Source: CAZRIT01 sp964600225 (GTDB lineage: Bacteria; Bacillota; Clostridia; Christensenellales; CAG-138). Taken from it: a stretch of DNA of 24,303 nt. Location: the NCBI GenBank assembly GCA_964600225.1, contig CAZRIT010000023.1, positions 1 through 24,303 on the forward strand, in the 5' to 3' direction. This document shows positions 13,382 to 21,387 of the stretch, one piece after another; position 1 is the stretch's first letter; every line of letters starts with the position of its first letter. A program made the position numbers and the translations under genes. A model generated the notes under the pieces. It made no database searches and was not told the DNA's origin. It worked only from the letters and a program-made list of their open reading frames with translations.

Positions 13382-15193
13382 ATGGAAATTCGCAACATCG
13401 CCATCATCGCGCACGTCGACCATGGCAAAACCACCCTGGTTGACCAGCTTTTGCGCGACGCGGGCGTACTCAGGAGAAGTGAGCAGGGCGTGGAGCGCAT
13501 CATGGACTCGAACGATCTCGAGCGGGAGCGCGGCATCACCATCCTGTCCAAGAATACCGCCGTGCAGTATGGCGACACACGCATCAACATTGTCGATACG
13601 CCGGGCCATGCGGACTTTGGCGGCGAGGTGGAGCGCATTTTGCAGATGGTGGACGGCGTGCTGCTGCTGGTGGACGCGTTTGAAGGCTGCATGCCGCAAA
13701 CGCGCTTTGTGCTGCGTAAGGCGCTGGAGCTCAACAAGGTGCCCATCGTGGTGGTCAACAAGATCGACCGTGCCGATTCGCGGCCCGTGGAGGTCGTGGA
13801 CGAGGCGCTGGACCTGTTTATCGAGCTGGGCGCCACATCCGATCAGCTGGATTTCCCCGTGGTGTACACCAGCGCGCGCGAGGGCAAATCGGGCCTGAGT
13901 CCCGACGACCTGACGGACAACATGAAGCCGCTGTTCGACACCATCGTGTCCGCCATCCCCGCGCCCGAGGACCGCTCCGAGGAGCCGCTGCAAATCCTGT
14001 TTTCGACCATCGATTACGATGATTATGTCGGCCGCATCGGCATTGGCCGTGTGGAACGCGGCGTAGCCAAGCGCGGCATGCCCATCGTGCTGTGCGGTGG
14101 CGAAACGGACCGCCGCCACGAAACCAAGATTACCCGCCTGTATCGCTTTGAGGGCCTGAGCCGCGTGGAGGTGGAGAGCGCACCCTGCGGCGATATCATC
14201 TGCGTGGCGGGCGTGGAGGGCCTCAACGTCGGCGAAACCGCGTGCGACCCGACGCTGGTGGAGCCCATGCCGTTTGTGCGCATCGACGAGCCGACGGTGG
14301 CCATGATGTTTATGCTCAACGACAGCCCGTTTGCGGGCCGCGAGGGCAAGTATGTCACGGGCAGGAATATCCACGACCGATTGTTCAACGAGGTCAAAAC
14401 CAACGTCTCCATGCGCGTGGAGGAAACGGGAACCACCGATACCTTCCGCGTTTCCGGCCGCGGCGAGCTGCACCTTTCCATCCTCATCGAGCAGATGCGC
14501 CGTCAGGGGTACGAGTTTGCCGTGTCGCGCCCGCGCGTGATTATGAAAAAGAACGACAAGGGCGAAACGACGGAGCCCATCGAGGAGCTTACCATCGACG
14601 TGCCGAGCGAATACGTCGGCGCGGTGATCGAAAAGCTTGGCCGCCGCAAGGCCGAAATGACCGATATGACGCCGCTTTCCGACGCCGCCATGCGCATCCG
14701 GTTTTTGATTCCGGCGCGCGGATTGATGGGGTATCGCACGGAGCTGATGACAGACACGCGCGGCAACGGCGTGATGAATTCCGTGTTCCATGATTACGAG
14801 CCCTTCAAGGGCGCCATCGAGGAGCGCAAGACCGGCTCGCTCGTTGCGCACGAAACGGGCGATACGTCCAGCTACGGCCTGTTCAATACGCAGGATCGCG
14901 GCCGCATGTTCGTTGGCCCGGGCGTGCCCGTGTACGAGGGGCAGATCGTGGGCGAATGCGCGCGCGCAGAGGATATTGTGGTCAACGTGTGCAAGAAAAA
15001 GCACATTACCAACATGCGCGCCTCGGGCTCCGATGAAGCGCTGCGGCTGACGCCTCCCGTGACGCTTTCGCTGGAGCAGTGCCTGGAATTCATTGCCGAC
15101 GACGAGCTGGTGGAGATCACGCCCAAGAGCGTCCGCATGCGCAAGCGCATCCTCAACAAGGAGCTGCGCATGAAGAGCGCAAAGAACGGATGA
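13382..15193 (+). CDS. typA: Ribosome-associated GTPase TypA/BipA
   Basis: A 603-residue translational GTPase of the EF-G/LepA class that binds the ribosome and assists 50S assembly and growth under cold or other stress. G1 is AHVDHGKTT (10-18). RERGITI forms switch I, DTPGHADFGGEVERI is G3 and NKIDR is G4. Elongation factor domain 2 and domain III follow, then the BipA-specific C-terminal domain (SLVAHETGDTSSYGLFNTQ, GRMFVGPGVPVYEGQIVGE), then the KKKHITNMRASGSDE segment. It is full length. GAGGGAG lies 5-6 bases before the ATG. The frame is open further upstream, but that part overlaps the promoter and rarA. The stop codon overlaps the ATG of galM (ATGA at 15190-15193), so the two are translationally coupled. 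Confidence 0.97.
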   Translation: MEIRNIAIIAHVDHGKTTLVDQLLRDAGVLRRSEQGVERIMDSNDLERERGITILSKNTAVQYGDTRINIVDTPGHADFGGEVERILQMVDGVLLLVDAFEGCMPQTRFVLRKALELNKVPIVVVNKIDRADSRPVEVVDEALDLFIELGATSDQLDFPVVYTSAREGKSGLSPDDLTDNMKPLFDTIVSAIPAPEDRSEEPLQILFSTIDYDDYVGRIGIGRVERGVAKRGMPIVLCGGETDRRHETKITRLYRFEGLSRVEVESAPCGDIICVAGVEGLNVGETACDPTLVEPMPFVRIDEPTVAMMFMLNDSPFAGREGKYVTGRNIHDRLFNEVKTNVSMRVEETGTTDTFRVSGRGELHLSILIEQMRRQGYEFAVSRPRVIMKKNDKGETTEPIEELTIDVPSEYVGAVIEKLGRRKAEMTDMTPLSDAAMRIRFLIPARGLMGYRTELMTDTRGNGVMNSVFHDYEPFKGAIEERKTGSLVAHETGDTSSYGLFNTQDRGRMFVGPGVPVYEGQIVGECARAEDIVVNVCKKKHITNMRASGSDEALRLTPPVTLSLEQCLEFIADDELVEITPKSVRMRKRILNKELRMKSAKNG

Positions 15194-16251
15194 CCACCCG
15201 CGTCACCGCGCACCGCTTCGGCACGACCGCCGACGGGCGGGACGTTACCCTGTATCGGCTCAAAAACGGCGTTGGCGTCTGCGCGGAGATATTGGATTAC
15301 GGCTGCATCCTGCGCGCGTTGACCGTGCCCGATCGGCAGCGGCGGCCCGTGGATGTGGTACTCGGCTACGATACCGTGGAGGCCTATGAAACCAACAGCG
15401 GGTACCTTGGCGCGGTGATCGGCCGCTATTGTAACCGCATTGCCCGCGGCCGCCTCACCGTGGACGGGGCGGAGTATCGGCTGGCCGTCAACAACGGCCA
15501 AAACCACCTGCACGGCGGCGTCAGGGGCTTTGACAAATATGTGTGGGCCGCTTCCGAAACCGAGGACGGCGTGCTCTTTTCCCGCATTTCGCCCGATGGC
15601 GAGGAGGGGTATCCCGGCACGCTCTACACGCGCGTGACCTATACCCTTTCCGACGATAACGCGCTGTACCTTTCCTACGAGGCGTTTTCGGATCGGGATA
15701 CCGTCGTCAACCTCACCAACCATGTCTATTTCAACCTCAACGGCGGCGGCAGCGCGCTCACGCATGTGCTGACCGTGCCCGCCGATCGTTACTGCGAGGC
15801 GGCGGCGCCGTGGCCCGCCACGGGGAATTTGCCTGACGTTGCGAGCACGCCGTTCGATTTTCGGCAGCCCAAGCCCATCGGCCGCGATATCAACCTGCCC
15901 GTGCGTCAGCTTGCCGAAGGCGACGGTTACGACCTGAGCTATGCGCTGGGCGCGGCGGGTGAAATGAAGACGGCGGCCGTGCTCACATCGCCCCAAACGG
16001 GCGTCACCATGACCGTTTCCACCACGCTGCCCGCCATGCAATTGTATACGGCCAACCACCTGACCGAGCGCATCGGCAAAAATGGCCAAATCTACCGCCC
16101 GCGGGACGCCGTCTGTTTGGAAACGCAGTTTCATCCCGATACGCCCAACCAGCCCGCGTTTCCCTCGTGCCTGCTCAGGCAGGGCGAACGCTATCGGCAC
16201 ACCAACGTTTATCGCTTTACGACGGACGAATCCCATGGTATGATGCCGTAA
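15190..16251 (+). CDS. galM: Aldose 1-epimerase (mutarotase)
   Basis: A 353-residue enzyme interconverting alpha and beta anomers of glucose or galactose, feeding the Leloir pathway. Seen are GRYCNRIARGRL, NNGQNHLHGG (H106, H108), the catalytic acid H178 in LTNHVYFNL and the catalytic base E311 in LETQFHPDTPN. The substrate Asp region reads GYDLSYAL where DHN or DHC is common, so the partner His is missing while D248 remains. The start is the ATG of the ATGA overlap with typA; the SD-like sequence is inside the typA end (AAGGAG at about 15160, distant), so coupling probably drives initiation. It is the second gene of typA - galM - TerB-like - pepT. No galK or galT is nearby. Confidence 0.93.
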   Translation: MTTRVTAHRFGTTADGRDVTLYRLKNGVGVCAEILDYGCILRALTVPDRQRRPVDVVLGYDTVEAYETNSGYLGAVIGRYCNRIARGRLTVDGAEYRLAVNNGQNHLHGGVRGFDKYVWAASETEDGVLFSRISPDGEEGYPGTLYTRVTYTLSDDNALYLSYEAFSDRDTVVNLTNHVYFNLNGGGSALTHVLTVPADRYCEAAAPWPATGNLPDVASTPFDFRQPKPIGRDINLPVRQLAEGDGYDLSYALGAAGEMKTAAVLTSPQTGVTMTVSTTLPAMQLYTANHLTERIGKNGQIYRPRDAVCLETQFHPDTPNQPAFPSCLLRQGERYRHTNVYRFTTDESHGMMP

Positions 16252-16273
16252 AAGGACGAAAGGACGTACGGTG

Positions 16274-16717
16274 ATGTTTGAATTCGATCAAATGTGCAAA
16301 AAATACGAAGCGCTTTCCTTTGCGGAGCTAAAGCAGATTGCCGCCAACGAAACGCGCATCATCCTCCCCGCGCTGGATACCCTGGAGGGCGACGGGCTGG
16401 ATACGTTCATCCTGTTTGTAGCCACCGCGTGCGCATCCGGCGGCAAGCTGGAGCTGGGCGAATATAAGCTGTTTGAGGAGATCACGGGGCTTTCCGTGCC
16501 GTACGAATCCGCCATGGAGCTTGTGCAAAGCGCCGCCAACCGCGAGGCGCAGGATATTGTGGATACGATCGTGGATATCTACGGCGTGCTCGACGAGGAT
16601 GTCAAATACAGCATGGTCATCTTCTGCCTGGCGTTTTGCGCTGCCAACGGGCAGATCAATTTGAAGGAGCGCCGCTTTATCCGCAAGCTCCTGCGTCAAT
16701 CCATCAAGGAAGCCTGA
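16274..16717 (+). CDS. TerB-like / DjlA-N-like all-helical protein
   Basis: A protein of 147 residues from the chosen ATG (148 from the GTG at 16271). It is predicted all-helical and cytoplasmic. Two similar halves can be seen, FVATACASGGKLELGEYKLFEEITGL and FCLAFCAANGQINLKERRFIRKLLRQ. Each follows the pattern of a helix, a (D/N)G(K/Q)(I/L)xxxE turn and a helix, which is the TerB/DjlA repeat. The usual acidic metal ligand of the first turn is replaced (SGGK for DGK). Function is unknown in most genomes; TerB-like domains scaffold membrane stress complexes or chaperone proteins. It is in an operon, 22 bases after galM and 19 bases before pepT. AAAGGA, within a copy of the octamer repeat seen after murA, serves as the SD. 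Family call is moderate. Confidence 0.65.
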   Translation: MFEFDQMCKKYEALSFAELKQIAANETRIILPALDTLEGDGLDTFILFVATACASGGKLELGEYKLFEEITGLSVPYESAMELVQSAANREAQDIVDTIVDIYGVLDEDVKYSMVIFCLAFCAANGQINLKERRFIRKLLRQSIKEA

Positions 16718-16736
16718 CGGAAAGAAAGGATAGCCT

Positions 16737-17942
16737 ATGTCAAACGTTTTGGATGCCTTCCTGCGCTATGTCAAAATCGATACCCAATCCTGCGAGGACG
16801 CTGCGGGCTGTCCCAGCACGGCCAAGCAGCTCGATCTGGCAAAGCTGCTATGCGACGAGCTCAGGGCGCTCGGCGCGCAGGATGTGCTGCTGGATGCGCA
16901 CGGCTACGTCACTGCCGCCATCCCGTCCAATACGGGCAAACCGGGCCCCGTCATCGGGCTCATTGCGCACATGGATACGTCCGACGCCGTCAGCGGCGCA
17001 AACGTGCGCCCCGTTATCACAAAGCATTACGGCGGCGGCGATATCGATATGGGCAACGGCTATGTGCTGTCCCCCAAGCAATACCCCGAGCTGGAGCGTT
17101 ACCTTGGGCAGGATATCGTTTGCTCCGACGGTACCACGCTGCTCGGCGCGGACGACAAGGCGGGCGTGGCGGAGATCATGACGTTGGCGGCCAGGCTCCT
17201 TTCTGCCGATGCGCCCAAGCACGAAACCGTGCGCATTGCGTTTACGCCCGATGAGGAAATCGGCCGCGGCGTGGATCTGTTCGATGTGGAAGCGTTCGGC
17301 GCGGACTACGCCTACACGGTCGACGGCGGCGCGCTGGGCGAAATCAATGTGGAGTGCTTCAATGCGGCGGGCGCAACCGTCACCATCCACGGCGTCAGCG
17401 CGCACACGGGCGCCGCCAAGGGCTGCATGGTCAACGCCATCCATCTGGCCATGGAGCTGCAGAGCATGCTGCCCAAATACGAAACGCCCGCCTGTACCGA
17501 GGCGTACGAGGGCTTTTACCATATCGACCGCATGCAGGCCAATGTGGACACGGCCGTTTGTCACTACCTGCTGCGCGATCACGACTACGCCATATTGGAG
17601 CAGCGCAAACGCCTCCTGACCGATGCATGCGCGTTCCTCAACCAAAAATACGGCGCAGGCACGGTCGAGCCGGATATGAAGGATACCTATTACAACATGC
17701 AAAAAAAACTGCCGCAGTTTGTGGTCGATCGGGCCGTGCAGGCCATGCGCGCGGCGGGCGTTACGCCGTTTTTCACGCCCATCCGCGGCGGTACGGACGG
17801 CGCGAGGCTTTCGTTCATGGGCCTGCCATGCCCCAACCTGTCCACGGGCGGGCACAACTTCCACGGCCGCTACGAGTTTATCAGCGTGCAGTCCATGGAA
17901 AAGATGGTGGACGTGCTGACAAAGCTGGTTTCGGCGGAGTGA
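16737..17942 (+). CDS. pepT: Peptidase T (tripeptidase, M20B)
   Basis: A 401-residue cytoplasmic zinc aminotripeptidase. The metal and catalytic residues fall on the reference positions of the enterobacterial enzyme: H78 and D80 in AHMDTSD, D140 in GADDKAG, E173/E174 in PDEEIGRG, D196 in TVDGGALGE and H376 in GGHNFHGRYEF. The IRGGTDGARLSFMG stretch is also typical. The dimerisation lid domain spans about 205-315. The SD is AAAGGA before the ATG at 16737. It is the last gene of the typA operon, and a strong terminator follows at 17966. Together with the M29 enzyme on the other side of rarA it points to peptide use as a nutrient route (inference). Confidence 0.96.
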   Translation: MSNVLDAFLRYVKIDTQSCEDAAGCPSTAKQLDLAKLLCDELRALGAQDVLLDAHGYVTAAIPSNTGKPGPVIGLIAHMDTSDAVSGANVRPVITKHYGGGDIDMGNGYVLSPKQYPELERYLGQDIVCSDGTTLLGADDKAGVAEIMTLAARLLSADAPKHETVRIAFTPDEEIGRGVDLFDVEAFGADYAYTVDGGALGEINVECFNAAGATVTIHGVSAHTGAAKGCMVNAIHLAMELQSMLPKYETPACTEAYEGFYHIDRMQANVDTAVCHYLLRDHDYAILEQRKRLLTDACAFLNQKYGAGTVEPDMKDTYYNMQKKLPQFVVDRAVQAMRAAGVTPFFTPIRGGTDGARLSFMGLPCPNLSTGGHNFHGRYEFISVQSMEKMVDVLTKLVSAE

Positions 17943-17965
17943 ACGCGGCATCCTAAATGGCATAC

Positions 17966-18009
17966 AAAAGGCGCTTTTACCGTATATGGCGGTGAAGGCG
18001 CCTTTTTTC
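17966..18009. terminator. Bidirectional terminator between pepT and the GH3/MFS operon
   Basis: AAAAGGCGC (17966-17974) pairs with GCGCCTTTT (17998-18006), followed by T's on the plus side and by TTTTGTATG on the minus side. An inner stem ACCG/CGGT lies within. It separates convergent genes, ending pepT and the left-running small membrane protein gene. Confidence 0.85.
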
Positions 18010-18057
18010 TTGCATGCAATGGCTTGCGGCATGCGTGCGCCCGCGCGGCGCGTCCGC

Positions 18058-18291
18058 CTACTTTTTGCCGAAGCCGCTTTTGACGATCAGGTACACGCCC
18101 GCAATGATGATCAGCCAGATCCACATCTGGTTAGTGGTCGGCCCGTCGGCGTTGATCGGGGCGGGGCCGCTCGGCGCGGCAGTTGCCTCGGCCGCGGGGG
18201 CGGCGGTAGTTTCGTCCGCCAGCGCGGTAAGCCAGGGCAGGGTCATCAGAAGCATCAGGATCAATACGGTGGCAACAATCCGCTTTTTCAT
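18058..18291 (-). CDS. Small secreted/membrane protein (77 aa), unknown
   Basis: A 77-residue protein. A clear signal peptide (MKKRIVATVLILMLLMTLPWLTALA) has an A-x-A cleavage site before DETT. An Ala/Pro/Thr-rich linker of about 25 residues follows, then a single C-terminal hydrophobic helix (MWIWLIIIAGVYLIVKSG) and a basic FGKK end. The predicted mature form is a short outside tail anchored by one helix; there is no LPXTG motif. GAGAGG precedes the ATG. It is the third gene of the GH3 - MFS - small protein operon, 28 bases behind the transporter. A partner or stabiliser of the transporter is a guess. I know no family for it. Confidence 0.7.
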   Translation of the reverse strand: MKKRIVATVLILMLLMTLPWLTALADETTAAPAAEATAAPSGPAPINADGPTTNQMWIWLIIIAGVYLIVKSGFGKK

Positions 18292-18319
18292 GTGGTTTTT
18301 CCTCTCTTTCGTTCCCGTG

Positions 18320-19606
18320 TCAGGCATTGCGCTTCTTTTCCCTGTGGGCAAAGTAGAGCGGTATAAACGTCAGCACCGTAAACACCGCCGCAAACAGGAA
18401 CAGCGCGGACGAGGGGGCCGTGCCCGCCACGCCGTTGATGACAACCGCCTTGCCGTACTGCTTGATGATGGGGCTGGCGATGGCGGGGCCCACGACCATG
18501 GGAATCAGCACAAAGAAGATGATGCGGATGCCCTCGTACTGCCCGCGCTGCCCTTCGGGATACAGGTTTTTCACCCATGCGGTCGTTGTTTGCAGCAGCA
18601 GCACATAGCCCATGCCCGTTAAAACGATGCCGACTTCGGTCAGTATCAGGTTCAGCCCGCTGACGCTGATGACCAACAGCCCCAGCACCTGCGCGATAAT
18701 GGCGGCCGAAATGACCGGCGCGTGCCGCCCGTTGTTGATGAACCTGACCGCGGGGATGGTGAACGCCAGCGCAATCAGCAGCCCCACGCCCTGGATGATG
18801 CCCGCCGTGCCCTCGGAATAGCCGAGCGTGTAGATGAAATAGTTGCCGATGTGCACAAAGAAGAAGTTGAAGCAGATAAAGTACACCGTCATGATAAAGA
18901 AGGTGTAGAACAGCTCCTTGTTCTGCACGAACGTTTTAAAGTTGAACACCGCCGTGAGCTGGTGCCAAAAGCCCTTCTCGTCGCGCATGGGGCGCAGATC
19001 GGGCCCTTCGCGCATGATGCACACGCCGATGACGCCAACGATCGATACAAACGCGCCCATAAAGATGAAGAAGGAAAAGTAGCCGAACGCCTCGATGAGC
19101 ATGCCCGAAACGACCGTGCCGATGATGGTTGCCATCACGGGCTGCGCGGCCATCACCGCGCCGAGCTGGCCGCGGTTGTGCGGGCTTGTGATATCGGTCG
19201 TCCAGGAATTGAACGCCGCGTCGTTGCCCATGGAGCCGAAAAAGCTCATCAACGCATCCATGGCCACCACCATCGTGGCCGCCAGCAGGATGGGGCTCTT
19301 GGGCAAAAACTCCGTTGCGCCGAACAGGATGGTGAACAGCCCCCACAGGATGTAGCCCACCAGGATGAACGGCCTGCGCTTGCCCACGCGATCGCTCCAG
19401 GTGCCGTTGACAAATGTGGATATTGCCGTGAGCGCCGCCGATACGCCCGTCATCCACGCAATGATGGATGCGTCGGGGCCGATCTTGGCATACACAAAGG
19501 TGTTGAACCACTGGTTTTCCACATTCCAGCAGATTTGGCCGATCAACCCGACAAGCCATATGGCCGTCCAGTTGGCGGCGGAGATTTTGCGGCTCTGTTG
19601 TTCCAT
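18320..19606 (-). CDS. MFS transporter (12 TM)
   Basis: A 428-residue major facilitator. The first helix (ANWTAIWLVGLIGQICWNVENQWFN) and the loop 2-3 motif GTWSDRVGKRRPF are diagnostic of the superfamily. About twelve hydrophobic helices follow, with a central charged loop near 205-225 (REGPDLRPMRDEKGFW). The N-terminal sequence resembles the sugar/GPH-like branch, but the substrate cannot be read off. GGGAGGGGAGC immediately precedes the ATG at 19606. The frame is open further left into the GH3 gene, but that is antisense-like shadow. It sits between a NagZ-like GH3 (85 bases upstream) and a small membrane protein. The context suggests uptake of a sugar or amino-sugar released by the GH3 (inference). 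Confidence 0.87.
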   Translation of the reverse strand: MEQQSRKISAANWTAIWLVGLIGQICWNVENQWFNTFVYAKIGPDASIIAWMTGVSAALTAISTFVNGTWSDRVGKRRPFILVGYILWGLFTILFGATEFLPKSPILLAATMVVAMDALMSFFGSMGNDAAFNSWTTDITSPHNRGQLGAVMAAQPVMATIIGTVVSGMLIEAFGYFSFFIFMGAFVSIVGVIGVCIMREGPDLRPMRDEKGFWHQLTAVFNFKTFVQNKELFYTFFIMTVYFICFNFFFVHIGNYFIYTLGYSEGTAGIIQGVGLLIALAFTIPAVRFINNGRHAPVISAAIIAQVLGLLVISVSGLNLILTEVGIVLTGMGYVLLLQTTTAWVKNLYPEGQRGQYEGIRIIFFVLIPMVVGPAIASPIIKQYGKAVVINGVAGTAPSSALFLFAAVFTVLTFIPLYFAHREKKRNA

Positions 19607-19691
19607 GCTCCCCTCCCTGACCGCGGGGCATGCCCGCGGCAAAAACCGAGATTCTTTTGTAAAGGTATCGTGTGTTAAAAACGTATGGGCG

Positions 19692-21002
19692 TTACGGAAT
19701 CTGCCAGACGCCCGCGCCGCACTTGGCGGCGAGGATGCGCAGCACGCTTTCGTCCAAGCGACTCTCGCTGAGCGTGCCGTCGCTGACGGCGGCCAGCAGC
19801 CCGTCGGCAATCTTTCGCTGCTTATCGTGCTGCGCGCCGCACATGACCATGTCGCCGCCGGCAAGGATAAAGCGCACGGCCGCGTCGCCCATGTCGTAAT
19901 GGTCGGCCACGCTGCCCATGCGGAAATCGTCGCTGACGACCAGCCCTTGAAAGCCCATCTGCGTGCGCAGCAGCCCGTTGATGATGGCGGGCGATACGCT
20001 GGCGATATCCGCGTCGTCAAACGCGGGGTAGCGGATGTGCGCAATGAGCATGGCGTCCACATTGTGCTTGATTGCCGCCTCAAACGGCACCAGATCGTAG
20101 GCGGCCAGCTCCTCGGCGGTTTTGTCGATGACGGGCAAAGCATCGTGCGAATCCAGCGTGGTGCCGCCGTGCCCGGGGAAATGCTTGGCCGCGGACAGGC
20201 AGTTGACGGCGTGCAGCCCGTCGATGATGCCCGCGCCGATGCGCGCGGTCACGTCCGCGTCGCTGCTGATGATGCGGGTTTTCAAAAAGGTGCGCTGCGG
20301 ATCGGCGGCAACGTCCAGCACGGGTGCAAGGTTGAGGTTGATGCCGCTGTCGATCAGCTGCTCGCCGATGGAGGCAAACTGCGCCGCGGCCAGGTCGGGA
20401 TCGTCTCGCTGCCCAAGGGTGCGCGCCGAATACGGCCAGGTGCTCCAGTGGAAGCGCACAACCGTGCCGCCCTCCACATCGATGGCGATCAGCGGCGCAA
20501 TGCCGTCGTCGGCAATCTCGGCCTTTAGCGCGTCCGTCAGATCCCTTGCCTGCCCGAAGCCGCCGTCAAAGTTGTTGCTTTCGATATTGGCGCCGTAGAG
20601 CATGAAGTTGCCGACATGGTAGGTTTGTATGATTTCTTGAAACTCGTCGCTCGGGTTCGATGTGCCCGCAAAGCCGAACAGCAATAGCTGCCCGATTTTT
20701 TGCTCGGTTGTCATGCCGTTGATGTATGCGCTCAATTGTGCCGACAGGTCGGCTGGCGCATTCGTTTGCGCGGCGGGGGAGGCGGCGGGCGTTTCGGGCG
20801 GAACCGACGCCGAGGGGGACACTGCGGCATCGCCCGTTACAGCGGGAGCGGGCGTTTCAGCCGCGGGCGTCTCGGTCGGCCGATGGACCGATTGCGGCGC
20901 ATCAATGCGGCCAAAGCCAATGTACGCGCCAAGGCCCGCGCCGAGCAAAAAGGCCGCCGCAACCAACAGGCCGAATATGCGCTTAAAAACGTTTCCGAAC
21001 AA
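19692..21002 (-). CDS. Membrane-anchored GH3 beta-N-acetylhexosaminidase-like enzyme
   Basis: A 436-residue protein with an N-terminal anchor helix (about 8-30), a Pro/Ala/Thr-rich linker (about 40-85) and a GH3 NagZ-type TIM barrel (about 87-430). Seen are KHFPGHG (273-279), the general acid/base dyad D284-H286 in LDSHDALP (as in Gram-positive NagZ), and the nucleophile D358 in VVSDDFRMGSV. NagZ-type enzymes remove beta-linked GlcNAc from muropeptides; the surface location implies action on wall fragments outside the cell. The C-terminal domain of the longer Bacillus enzyme is absent. The start is a TTG with AGGAG 7 bases upstream (21010-21014). It is the first gene of an operon with the MFS transporter and the small membrane protein, and has a good promoter at 21037-21065. 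Confidence 0.9.
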   Translation of the reverse strand: MFGNVFKRIFGLLVAAAFLLGAGLGAYIGFGRIDAPQSVHRPTETPAAETPAPAVTGDAAVSPSASVPPETPAASPAAQTNAPADLSAQLSAYINGMTTEQKIGQLLLFGFAGTSNPSDEFQEIIQTYHVGNFMLYGANIESNNFDGGFGQARDLTDALKAEIADDGIAPLIAIDVEGGTVVRFHWSTWPYSARTLGQRDDPDLAAAQFASIGEQLIDSGINLNLAPVLDVAADPQRTFLKTRIISSDADVTARIGAGIIDGLHAVNCLSAAKHFPGHGGTTLDSHDALPVIDKTAEELAAYDLVPFEAAIKHNVDAMLIAHIRYPAFDDADIASVSPAIINGLLRTQMGFQGLVVSDDFRMGSVADHYDMGDAAVRFILAGGDMVMCGAQHDKQRKIADGLLAAVSDGTLSESRLDESVLRILAAKCGAGVWQIP

Positions 21003-21009
21003 ACAGCCG

Positions 21010-21014
21010 CTCCT
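21010..21014 (-). promoter_or_regulatory. Ribosome binding site deciding the GH3 TTG start
   Basis: AGGAG on the minus strand is spaced 7 bases from the TTG at 21002-21000. It supports this non-ATG start, which keeps the whole anchor helix. Confidence 0.6.
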
Positions 21015-21036
21015 GTCAAACCGATATATTTAACTC

Positions 21037-21065
21037 ATTATATGTTTAAAACGGCCGATTGTAAA
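21037..21065 (-). promoter_or_regulatory. Promoter of the GH3 - MFS - small protein operon
   Basis: On the minus strand, -35 TTTACA (21060-21065), a 17-base spacer and a perfect -10 TATAAT (21037-21042). Confidence 0.75.
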
Positions 21066-21099
21066 CCGTTATATCCTGCCACAACTTTGCGCATGCGGG

Positions 21100-21117
21100 C
21101 AAACGGCGTGCCGTTTG
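21100..21117. repeat. Perfect palindrome in the 21066-21270 intergenic stretch
   Basis: CAAACGGC (21100-21107) and GCCGTTTG (21110-21117) form an inverted repeat with a 2-base centre, about 35 bases upstream of the GH3 promoter -35. It could be a regulator site or a small hairpin. Apart from this and the tRNA-Val promoter, I see nothing in 21066-21270. Short open frames there look like noise. Confidence 0.45.
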
Positions 21118-21270
21118 GGCACAACTTGCACATGGATCACAGGTCTTTGCGGCCGCCAAGCGGGCTGGCGTGGGCAAAAGCGGCGGTCGGACGGCCGCAT
21201 CGGGACGGTGTCGATGCATATTGGCAAACTGTGCAAAACGCGGATTCGGATTTGCACGGAAAAAAGGGGC

Positions 21271-21299
21271 TTGCCAACGGGCGGCGGATGCGTTAAAAT
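21271..21299 (+). promoter_or_regulatory. Promoter of tRNA-Val
   Basis: -35 TTGCCA (21271-21276), a 17-base spacer and -10 TAAAAT (21294-21299). The tRNA starts 12 bases after the -10. Confidence 0.7.
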
Positions 21300-21310
21300 A
21301 TCTAATGTTC

Positions 21311-21387
21311 GGGGATGTAGCCCAGCTGGTTAGAGCGCTTCGTTCACATCGAAGAGGTCGCGGGTTCGAGCCCCTCCATCCCCACCA
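21311..21387 (+). tRNA. tRNA-Val(CAC), 3' CCA encoded
   Basis: A 77-base tRNA. The acceptor stem is GGGGATG/CATCCCC, with discriminator A and an encoded CCA. The D-arm is GCCC-AGCTGGTTA-GAGC. The anticodon stem CTTCG/CGAAG holds the loop TTCACAT, giving CAC (valine GUG). The T-arm GCGGG-TTCGAGC-CCCTC has one mismatch, C50 against U64. Otherwise all stems pair. A terminator begins at the next base, and the 3' end is the seed of an unusual repeat downstream. Confidence 0.95.

Noticed and set aside
13292..15004. Long N-terminal extension of the rarA frame
   Set aside because: It is antisense to typA. RarA homology begins at MENLL, directly after a -10 box.
19607..20143. N-terminal extension of the MFS transporter frame
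   Set aside because: It overlaps the 3' part of the GH3 gene in another frame. The ATG at 19606 has a perfect SD and starts at the family's usual N-terminus.
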